Positions 58,426-64,000 of a DNA stretch of 64,000 nucleotides are shown here, in pieces. Within the stretch, counting starts at the first letter, position 1. Each line of letters starts with the position of its first letter. Below the pieces are notes generated by a model, which did not search any database, was not told the origin of the DNA, and saw only the letters and a program-made list of their open reading frames with translations. A program made the position numbers and the translations under genes. Origin of the DNA: Bacillota bacterium (lineage in GTDB: Bacteria; Bacillota; Clostridia; Oscillospirales; Ruminococcaceae); contig JAEZYS010000003.1 of the NCBI GenBank assembly GCA_023418925.1, positions 124,001-188,000 on the forward strand, in the 5' to 3' direction.

Positions 58426-59682
58426 TTAATCAAGTGTTCCGTAAAGCTCGTCTTCAATTCTGAGGAGTCTGTTATACTTTGCAGTTCTCTCACTCCTGCA
58501 AGGAGCACCTGTTTTAATCTGACCGGCATTTATGGCAACCGCAAGGTCAGCAATAAATGTGTCTTCTGTTTCACCGCTTCTGTGTGAAATAATTGATTTG
58601 TAACCATTCTCATGTGCAATTCTTATGGCCTGAAGTGTTTCACTAAGAGTACCTATCTGATTGAGCTTAATAAGAATAGCGTTTGCACAGCCTTCGTTAA
58701 TGCCTTTGGAAAGTCTCTTAGGATTAGTAACGAATAAATCGTCGCCGACAAGCTGAATCTTTGTGCCAAGTTCTGATGTAATCTTCTGCCATCCACTCCA
58801 GTCCTCTTCGTCAAGTGGATCTTCAATTGAGAAAATAGGGTATTTCTCAGATAGACCTTTCCAGTAAGCAATAAGTTCACCAGCGGTTTTGGCAAGCTTC
58901 TTTTTTGGGAGGTAATATCCGTTGTCAGCCTTCCATTCACTTGAAGCGGCATCAAGAGCAATTACAAAATCATCGTTTGCCTTATATCCTGCTGATCTTA
59001 CAGCTTCCAGAATAAGGTCGATTGCTTCTTCTTCACTTCCTAAATCCGGAGCAAAGCCACCCTCATCACCAACGCCTGTGGCATATCCAGAGGCTTTCAG
59101 GATAGATTTAAGTTTGTGGTATACTTCTGCACATTGTCTTAAGCCTTGTCTGAAGCTTTCTGCACTTTTAGGAACAATCATAAATTCCTGAATATCAAGG
59201 TTGTTGGCAGCGTGGGCACCGCCATTGAGAATATTCATCATCGGCATAGGAAGCATGACAGCATTGGAGCCGCCGATAAATCTGTAAAGAGGCATACCAA
59301 AAGCTGTTGCGGCAGCTCTTGCGCTGGCAAGAGAAACAGCAAGCATTGCATTGGCGCCAATTTCAGATTTGTCTTCAGTCCCGTCTGCATTAATCAATGC
59401 ACTGTCTATTTTGTTTACATCAGATGGGTCAAGTCCTTTGAGAGCCATGTTGAGAGTAGTGTTGACATTGTAAACAGCTTTTTTTACACCGTTTCCAAAA
59501 TACCTTGATTCATCCTTGTCACGAAGTTCAAGAGCCTCGAAAATGCCTGTACTTGCACCACTTGGAGCACAGCCATATCCAACGCTGCCGTCTGAAAGAT
59601 GAACTTCTGCTTCAATGGTAGGGTTACCTCTTGAGTCAATTATTTCTCTTCCTATAATACGTTCGATACTGAAATTACACAT
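58426..59682 (-). CDS. eno: Enolase
   Basis: 418 residues from ATG 59682, with AAAGGAG 8 nt upstream; the 42-nt longer frame has no site. Converts 2-phosphoglycerate to phosphoenolpyruvate. ERIIGREIIDSRGNPTIEAE, GCAPSGASTGIFEALELRD, NILNGGAHAANNLDIQEFMI (catalytic Glu region), DEGGFAPDLGSEEEAIDLIL, then metal and catalytic positions in FSIEDPLDEEDWSGW, LVGDDLFVTNPKRLSKGI (Asp) and ILIKLNQIGTLSET (catalytic Lys), SHRSGETEDTFIADLAVAI. All expected motifs present. Confidence 0.98.
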   Translation of the reverse strand: MCNFSIERIIGREIIDSRGNPTIEAEVHLSDGSVGYGCAPSGASTGIFEALELRDKDESRYFGNGVKKAVYNVNTTLNMALKGLDPSDVNKIDSALINADGTEDKSEIGANAMLAVSLASARAAATAFGMPLYRFIGGSNAVMLPMPMMNILNGGAHAANNLDIQEFMIVPKSAESFRQGLRQCAEVYHKLKSILKASGYATGVGDEGGFAPDLGSEEEAIDLILEAVRSAGYKANDDFVIALDAASSEWKADNGYYLPKKKLAKTAGELIAYWKGLSEKYPIFSIEDPLDEEDWSGWQKITSELGTKIQLVGDDLFVTNPKRLSKGINEGCANAILIKLNQIGTLSETLQAIRIAHENGYKSIISHRSGETEDTFIADLAVAINAGQIKTGAPCRSERTAKYNRLLRIEDELYGTLD

Positions 59683-59775
59683 AAAAATCTCCTTTTGCAT
59701 TAATTGTTTGAAATACAAATTCAACCATTAGCCGTATCTGTAAATATAACGTTATTTTATACAAAAGGAGAATAA

Positions 59776-60465
59776 TTATACTTTTCTAAGCTTTTTCTGT
59801 TTTCTTCTCCTTATAATCCAGTAAATTAAAATGGAAATTGCCGAAATAGCCACATCTCCGCATAATGAAATTATGAATTTAGGGGATGTCGGGTCATCTA
59901 ATGCTGATCCGACTATAGTTGTAAAAATCATTCCTGGTATTATTCCAGCCATTGATCCTAGAATATATTTTTTGTAAGATACATTCATTGAGCCAAGGAG
60001 CATACTGACAAGATCACAAGGTGTAATATTTATTACTCTAAGTATAAAAGATATAAAAAATTCGTTTTCTGACTTAAATTGCTTAAGCTTTTCTGCACTT
60101 TTATGCTTGTTTACAAGCTTTTCTACGAACTCTCTTTCAGCAAAATGTCCGAGAAAGTATGGTATAGTTACCTGAATAAACAACCCTGCAATGTTTACAA
60201 GTATAGCAATCCAAAGCGGGAATATACTGCCTGAGGCAACTATGATTACAAGCATAGGAAAAAAGAAAGAGAGTGATTTAAGAGCGTACATTCCTAAAAT
60301 TACAAGAATTGCAATCAGAGTATTTTCCGGAGTAAAATTCAGGATATCCTGAACAGTAACGTTTCTGAATAACGTAAAGTAAAGAACTGCCATTACAGCA
60401 ATCATTATCAGTGGTACAATCTGAAGTAATACTTTAAGTACATTTGTAAAATCTTTTCGGCTCAT
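59776..60465 (-). CDS. TVP38/TMEM64 (DedA-like) membrane protein
   Basis: 229 residues, five to six helices. The family core is visible: VIIVASGSIFPLWIAILVNI, AGLFIQVTIPYFLGHFAE, then ISFILRVINITPCDLVSMLL, GSMNVSYKKYILGSMAGIIP (F-x-x-R-x-x-P-like turn). TVP38/DedA proteins are lipid scramblases or carriers; substrate unknown here. Ends in a Lys/Arg-rich tail (IIRRRKQKKLRKV). Monocistronic. Confidence 0.88.
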   Translation of the reverse strand: MSRKDFTNVLKVLLQIVPLIMIAVMAVLYFTLFRNVTVQDILNFTPENTLIAILVILGMYALKSLSFFFPMLVIIVASGSIFPLWIAILVNIAGLFIQVTIPYFLGHFAEREFVEKLVNKHKSAEKLKQFKSENEFFISFILRVINITPCDLVSMLLGSMNVSYKKYILGSMAGIIPGMIFTTIVGSALDDPTSPKFIISLCGDVAISAISILIYWIIRRRKQKKLRKV

Positions 60466-60572
60466 AATTATTTTCCTTTATTTTATGACTAATAATATTA
60501 TTATATCACAAAATAAACTTTATTCAATGATATTAACTGACGAAATGTACCAATTTTTTATGTATTAATATG

Positions 60573-60601
60573 TTGACTTATTTGTATAAAAATTGTATAA
60601 T
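60573..60601 (+). promoter_or_regulatory. Promoter of the HD-domain gene
   Basis: TTGACT (60573-60578), 17 nt, TATAAT (60596-60601), leader about 85 nt. Confidence 0.65.
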
Positions 60602-60691
60602 ATTATGGTATTTTGAAAAAAGTGTATAGATAAGAAATTTATCCAGAATCTGCCTTGTAGACCACAAAGCTCAGAGAGGAGTGGATTAATA

Positions 60692-61360
60692 ATGAAGAGT
60701 ACAGTAACATTCCAATATATTACACAAAATGACGATATCCACACATATATTAAAAATGCTGATGCAGCAGTAGCTGCACAGGGCTTTACAGAACATTCCT
60801 TTGCCCATGTTGGAAGAGTTGCAGAAATTACTGAAATGATTCTTTCTGAACTTAATTATGATGAAAGAGAAATAGAACTTGGAAAAATTGCAGCATATAT
60901 GCATGATATCGGTAATGTAATAAACCGTATTGATCACGCACAAAGTGGTGCAGTAATGGCATTCCGTCTGCTTGATAAGCTTAAAATGCCTGCTGCAGAA
61001 ATATGCAAGATTATTTCTGCAATCGGAAACCATGATGAGTTGACTGCACAGCCTATAAATGCTATTTCAGCTGCACTTATTATTGCAGATAAAACAGATG
61101 TACGTCGCAGCAGGGTAAGAAATGATGACCCGCTGACTTTTGATATTCACGACAGGGTAAACTATGCCGTTGAGGAATCAAAGGTTAATTTTTCTGATGA
61201 CAGGAAGGCAATAATACTTGATCTGAAGATTGACAATGAAATATCCTCGGTTATGGAGTATTTTGAAATATTCCTTCAAAGAATGCTGTTGTGTAAAAGA
61301 TCAGCAGAATATCTCGGTGTAAGGTTTCATATGAATGTAAATAATTCAACGGTATTATAA
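60692..61360 (+). CDS. HD-domain phosphohydrolase
   Basis: 222 residues. Metal-binding His and Asp residues in order: EHSFAHVGRVAEITEMILSE (first His), KIAAYMHDIGNVINRIDHAQ (HD), IISAIGNHDELTAQPINAI (third His) and LIIADKTDVRRSRVRNDD (late Asp). The C-terminal ~70 residues form a small extra domain. The fold includes nucleotidases and (p)ppGpp-type hydrolases; substrate unknown. AGGAG lies before the ATG, and a strong terminator follows. Confidence 0.88.
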   Translation: MKSTVTFQYITQNDDIHTYIKNADAAVAAQGFTEHSFAHVGRVAEITEMILSELNYDEREIELGKIAAYMHDIGNVINRIDHAQSGAVMAFRLLDKLKMPAAEICKIISAIGNHDELTAQPINAISAALIIADKTDVRRSRVRNDDPLTFDIHDRVNYAVEESKVNFSDDRKAIILDLKIDNEISSVMEYFEIFLQRMLLCKRSAEYLGVRFHMNVNNSTVL

Positions 61361-61365
61361 GCGGA

Positions 61366-61399
61366 AAAATCCCCTGATTCGTATGAATCAGAGGATTTT
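61366..61399. terminator. Bidirectional terminator
   Basis: AAAATCCCCTGATTC (61366-61380), GTAT, GAATCAGAGGATTTT (61385-61399); one mismatch. Confidence 0.9.
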
Positions 61400-61408
61400 C
61401 AGGTTACC

Positions 61409-61609
61409 TTACGGCGGTGTTGCTTCAAGGATTTCGGACTCTCCTTTTCCTTCACATTCACTCTGGAAAATAGCTATTGTTGTAAGAGTATCTCCAAGTT
61501 GAGTAAAAGCTGCTGCGAGTACTGCAAGCTGTTCCGGGGTTTTCCCCTCACTGATTGCAGCTGCTGCAATAGAAACGGATACGGCAAGGGATTGTGCACA
61601 CCAACTCAT
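61409..61609 (-). CDS. Small DUF6774-like protein (66 aa)
   Basis: Start at ATG 61609 (GGAAG upstream). SWCAQSLAVSVSIAAAAISE then GKTPEQLAVLAAAFTQLGDT, LTTIAIFQSECEG: a helical pair with the 'EQLAxLAAxFxQLGDTLxTI' pattern typical of DUF6774. Widespread small protein of gut Firmicutes without known role. Convergent with the HD-domain gene. Confidence 0.72.
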   Translation of the reverse strand: MSWCAQSLAVSVSIAAAAISEGKTPEQLAVLAAAFTQLGDTLTTIAIFQSECEGKGESEILEATPP

Positions 61610-61723
61610 ACGAAACACTTCCCGTCAGTTCTTAAAAATGCTGATCTGATTCCAACAGAATAATTATTAGCGATTTATTTTTACTTAAAATTGAAATCAG
61701 TATTATATGATATAATTATATGC

Positions 61724-61924
61724 TTAAATTCCAGTATTGTTTTTAATTTCTTCAGCAGCATACTTCTGCATATCGCTGAATGAAGATATATCTTTACTTT
61801 CAAGTCTTCTTCTTATACTCTGTGGCAGGGAGTTAAAATATTCATAGCTTGAAATATCCTGCTGTATCATATCGTCAAGTCCGAGAAAATGTCCTCTGGG
61901 ATTATCATTCTTATACTCTGCCAT
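61724..61924 (-). CDS. Unknown small protein (66 aa)
   Basis: Start at ATG 61924 (AAAGGA upstream; the longer frame to 61990 lacks a site). AEYKNDNPRGHFLGLDDMIQ then QDISSYEYFNSLPQSIRRRL, SSFSDMQKYAAEEIKNN. Soluble, helical, 'YFxSLPxxIRxxL' recurring in small clostridial proteins of unknown function. Monocistronic. Confidence 0.68.
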   Translation of the reverse strand: MAEYKNDNPRGHFLGLDDMIQQDISSYEYFNSLPQSIRRRLESKDISSFSDMQKYAAEEIKNNTGI

Positions 61925-62006
61925 AGTTATTATCATTCCTTTCATATTGTTAAGAATTATTCTGCTCAATTTATATATCGTTATCGACAAAATTAGATGA
62001 AAACTA

Positions 62007-62035
62007 TTGACAGTAAAGGCAAAAAGAACTATAAT
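62007..62035 (+). promoter_or_regulatory. Perfect sigma-A promoter for a 39-aa ORF
   Basis: TTGACA (62007-62012), 17 nt, TATAAT (62030-62035), 31 nt before the ATG at 62066. Confidence 0.75.
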
Positions 62036-62065
62036 TAATATAATTTATACAGGAGATATAATAAA

Positions 62066-62185
62066 ATGACTGTTTTAAATGCATTTTACTTTATATTTTT
62101 TGGCAGCGTTAGCTTTTATTTTGGACTAGCGTTTAATTGGTTATGCTCCGAAAATATTTTGCCAAATACAGTAAATGCATATTAG
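62066..62185 (+). CDS. Predicted 39-aa small membrane protein
   Basis: ATG 62066, preceded by AGGAGAT at 8 nt and by a perfect consensus promoter. MTVLNAFYFIFFGSVSFYFG then LAFNWLCSENILPNTVNAY: one membrane helix and a short polar tail. Too short for most gene finders. A hairpin (GGCATTAA / TTAATGTC region, 62214-62231) with a T-rich end follows. It stands alone upstream of the structured leader of the LRR lipoprotein gene; function unknown. Confidence 0.6.
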   Translation: MTVLNAFYFIFFGSVSFYFGLAFNWLCSENILPNTVNAY

Positions 62186-62261
62186 AATGAGCTGAATAAC
62201 GCTTTTCTGTCTGCGGCATTAAATTAATGTCACAGGCTTTTTATTTTTTCATAGAAGTTTA

Positions 62262-62376
62262 GCGTGATAAATACTTTTCACGCAGCTATTTATTCCTTTC
62301 TGCAAATACAAGAGCAGAAATTTTGCTTAGCTGAACTCAGTTCAGGTTCAAGAGTGGAATAAATAGCAGAAAGGAA
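62262..62376 (+). ncRNA. Candidate cis-regulatory RNA leader, copy B (before LRR lipoprotein)
   Basis: Same architecture as 23745-23862: GCGTGA (62262-62267) / TCACGC (62278-62283); outer stem CTATTTATTCC (62286-62296) / GGAATAAATAG (62356-62366), perfect 11 bp; hairpin TTTCTGC (62297-62303) / GCAGAAA (62314-62320); hairpin CTGAAC (62331-62336) / GTTCAG (62340-62345). Alternative: TTCCTTTCTGC (62293-62303) / GCAGAAAGGAA (62366-62376), which would hide the Shine-Dalgarno. ATG follows at 62388. Confidence 0.68.
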
Positions 62377-62387
62377 CGGTTATTATT

Positions 62388-63440
62388 ATGATTAAAAGGT
62401 TTATCTGCTTATTTATGTCTGCTATTTTAATGTTTATGCTGTCAGGATGTTCTTTGCTTGAGAAATTTGGTATCGGTAAGGACGACAATAAAGAATCTGA
62501 AACTTCTGCTACAGCAAGCAGGGAAGAACTTGAATCACAGGTATCTGCGCTTGAAAGTGAGCTTGAATCCTTCAAGGCTCAGACTGAACCTTCACTTGTT
62601 CCGAAATCCAAGGCTGATTACATAAACGGAAAAGATAATCCTGCTGTAAGTATTGCTGTTGAAGCTAAAGATAAGGCAATGGAAAATCTCCCTGAAACAA
62701 TAACTATCAGGGGTGTTGAATACAGTACATCTCTGACATCATTGACGCTCAATAATAAGGATCTAACAGATGATGATATCAAGGATCTCAAATACATGGT
62801 CAACCTTACAGAGCTTCATATGTATCAGAATAAAATTACAGACCTTTCGCCGATTACAGGTATAACAGGACTGAAAACTTTGTCACTTTTCAAGAACAAC
62901 ATCAGCGACCTTACTCCGCTTTCAGGACTTCTTAACCTTGAAGTGCTTTATCTGCGTTCAAACAATATCTCTGACATTTCACCTCTTGCAGGGCTTAAAA
63001 ATATCAAAAATCTTGATTTGTCGTTTAATAAAATTAAGGATATAACTGCTTTGTCAGAGCTTAATTCAATGATTATGCTTAGGCTTAATAATAATGAAAT
63101 TACTGACATTAAAGGCATTGAAGGTATGAAAGCAATAACAACTCTTCATTTGCACAATAATAAAATATCTGATATTTCTCCATTATGGAAAATGACTGTC
63201 CTTACCGAACTCTATGTTGATAATAACAATATCTCTGATATTACCATAATTGGTGATATATCTTCACTTCAATGGCTAAAACTTTCAAACAATCCTATAG
63301 AGGATATTTCTCCTGTAAGTACGCTGCACAATCTTAAAAAGCTTTGGATTGCAGGAGTTGAATACAAGGTAACAGATAAATATAATCAGCTTGAGGAAAT
63401 ACAGAATAGTATTCCTGACTGTCAGATTATTACCAAATAG
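62388..63440 (+). CDS. Leucine-rich-repeat lipoprotein
   Basis: 350 residues. Signal peptide with lipobox MLSGC (Cys near 21), a coiled-coil linker (EELESQVSALESELESFKAQ), then eight ~22-residue internalin-type repeats from about residue 120 (for example NLTELHMYQNKITDLSPITG; NLEVLYLRSNNISDISPLAG; TLHLHNNKISDISPLWKMTV) and a short cap. Surface-anchored, presumably binding a protein or glycan ligand. Its start follows the structured leader that it shares with the TetR gene at 23875, implying common control. Confidence 0.93.
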   Translation: MIKRFICLFMSAILMFMLSGCSLLEKFGIGKDDNKESETSATASREELESQVSALESELESFKAQTEPSLVPKSKADYINGKDNPAVSIAVEAKDKAMENLPETITIRGVEYSTSLTSLTLNNKDLTDDDIKDLKYMVNLTELHMYQNKITDLSPITGITGLKTLSLFKNNISDLTPLSGLLNLEVLYLRSNNISDISPLAGLKNIKNLDLSFNKIKDITALSELNSMIMLRLNNNEITDIKGIEGMKAITTLHLHNNKISDISPLWKMTVLTELYVDNNNISDITIIGDISSLQWLKLSNNPIEDISPVSTLHNLKKLWIAGVEYKVTDKYNQLEEIQNSIPDCQIITK

Positions 63441-63524
63441 CAGTACATGTTAATTTTTAGCCTTTAAGATTATAATAATTAGCATATTTAGCTTGTTTCA
63501 CAAAAAATTTAGGAGGTTTCTAAA

Positions 63525-64000
63525 ATGATCATTATTCTTAAAAAAAATGTGTCCAAGGAGTCTGTTGCAAGACTTGAACAGCTTATTGCTGCAAAGGGTG
63601 TAATTGCAAACCATATAGAGGGTGCTACTCAGAATATCATTGGGCTTGTAGGTGATACATCTGTAATTGATATTGAAAATATTATGGCGCAGGACTGCGT
63701 TGAGAATATCAAGCGTGTTCAGGAGCCTTATAAAAATGCAAATCGCAAGTTTCATCCCGATGATACAATTGTTGAAGCAGGTGGCTTGAAAATAGGTGAC
63801 GGTTCTTTGCAGATAATTGCAGGACCATGCTCTGTTGAAAGTGAAGAACAGATTATTTCTACTGCTATTGCCTGCAAGGAAGCAGGGGCAACAATGCTCA
63901 GAGGTGGCGCTTTCAAGCCAAGAACTTCTCCATATGCATTCCAGGGGCTTAGAGAAGAGGGAATCAAGCTTCTTATAAAGGCAAGAGAAATCACTGGTCT
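63525..64000 (+). CDS. aroF: 3-deoxy-7-phosphoheptulonate synthase, 5' part
   Basis: First 158 codons, running off the window. AGGAGG lies 8 nt before ATG 63525. The first ~75 residues are the ferredoxin-like regulatory domain (MIIILKKNVSKESVARLEQL), followed by the TIM barrel start: IIAGPCSVESEEQIISTAIA, CKEAGATMLRGGAFKPRTSP, YAFQGLREEGIKLL. Type I-beta DAHP synthase, first step of aromatic amino-acid synthesis. The catalytic Cys (GPCS) is present. Confidence 0.95.
   Translation, partial: MIIILKKNVSKESVARLEQLIAAKGVIANHIEGATQNIIGLVGDTSVIDIENIMAQDCVENIKRVQEPYKNANRKFHPDDTIVEAGGLKIGDGSLQIIAGPCSVESEEQIISTAIACKEAGATMLRGGAFKPRTSPYAFQGLREEGIKLLIKAREITG

Overview
The window looks like a stretch of chromosome from an AT-rich, low-GC anaerobic Firmicute. 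A Ruminococcus-like member of the Oscillospiraceae fits best: Gram-positive style lipoproteins, consensus sigma-A promoters (TTGACA-17-TATAAT), many U-tract terminators, a GH44-like cell-surface glycoside hydrolase, a GGGtGRT/Fe-S scaffold pair and a CotH/VTC/DUF4956 cluster. This taxonomic call is inference; there is no rRNA. I see no tRNA, rRNA or CRISPR array.

Region by region. (1) 1-6.0 kb, minus strand and more GC-rich: right end of a prophage, running baseplate-like protein, amidase endolysin, SHOCT-like small protein, then three abutting serine-recombinase genes (the middle one without a catalytic domain). (2) 6.0-11.0 kb, plus strand: a mosaic of leftovers. It has a truncated major tail protein, a tail-assembly chaperone gene with a textbook -1 frameshift signal, a recombinase tail, an XRE/GIY-YIG/unknown/unknown gene set, and a 3' piece of an rlmD/rumA-like methyltransferase gene. 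(3) 11.0-14.6 kb: another serine recombinase, a decayed type III restriction (Res-like) gene and a membrane-anchored Mrr-like nuclease. (4) 15.0-21.7 kb: a bacteriocin-type secretion operon with two double-glycine-leader peptides, a leaderless paralogue, a C39-peptidase ABC transporter, a tiny membrane protein, an HlyD-like adaptor and a TolC-like protein. (5) 21.8-24.5 kb: an ImmA/IrrE remnant and an EFR1-type flavodoxin/ferredoxin operon divergent from a TetR gene. (6) 24.8-30.2 kb: CotH kinase, DUF4956, VTC polyphosphate polymerase and a two-component system. (7) 30.2-39.8 kb: a second, incomplete prophage or satellite with small early phage genes, an iteron-like region and a tyrosine integrase at its right end. 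(8) 39.9-64 kb: core chromosome, with Fe-S scaffold genes, a zinc-uptake operon (zur-znuACB), DHH phosphoesterase, nth, malQ, degV-like, trmL, pdxY, ung, SLC13-type permease, GH44, a diguanylate cyclase, prmA, eno, TVP38, an HD hydrolase, small proteins, an LRR lipoprotein and the start of aroF.

Most interesting signals: a ~120-nt leader found twice (before the TetR gene at 23.75 kb and before the LRR lipoprotein gene at 62.26 kb), with the same stems, variable loops and a possible Shine-Dalgarno-sequestering alternative helix; the TolC-like component in an apparently monoderm peptide-export operon, with a leaderless paralogue that may be immunity; the complete -1 frameshift cassette in a phage remnant; and several sites that tie regulators to targets (a 7-1-7 palindrome at the zur promoter, a PhoP-box-like repeat before the polyphosphate operon, a palindrome on the -10 of the EFR1 operon).
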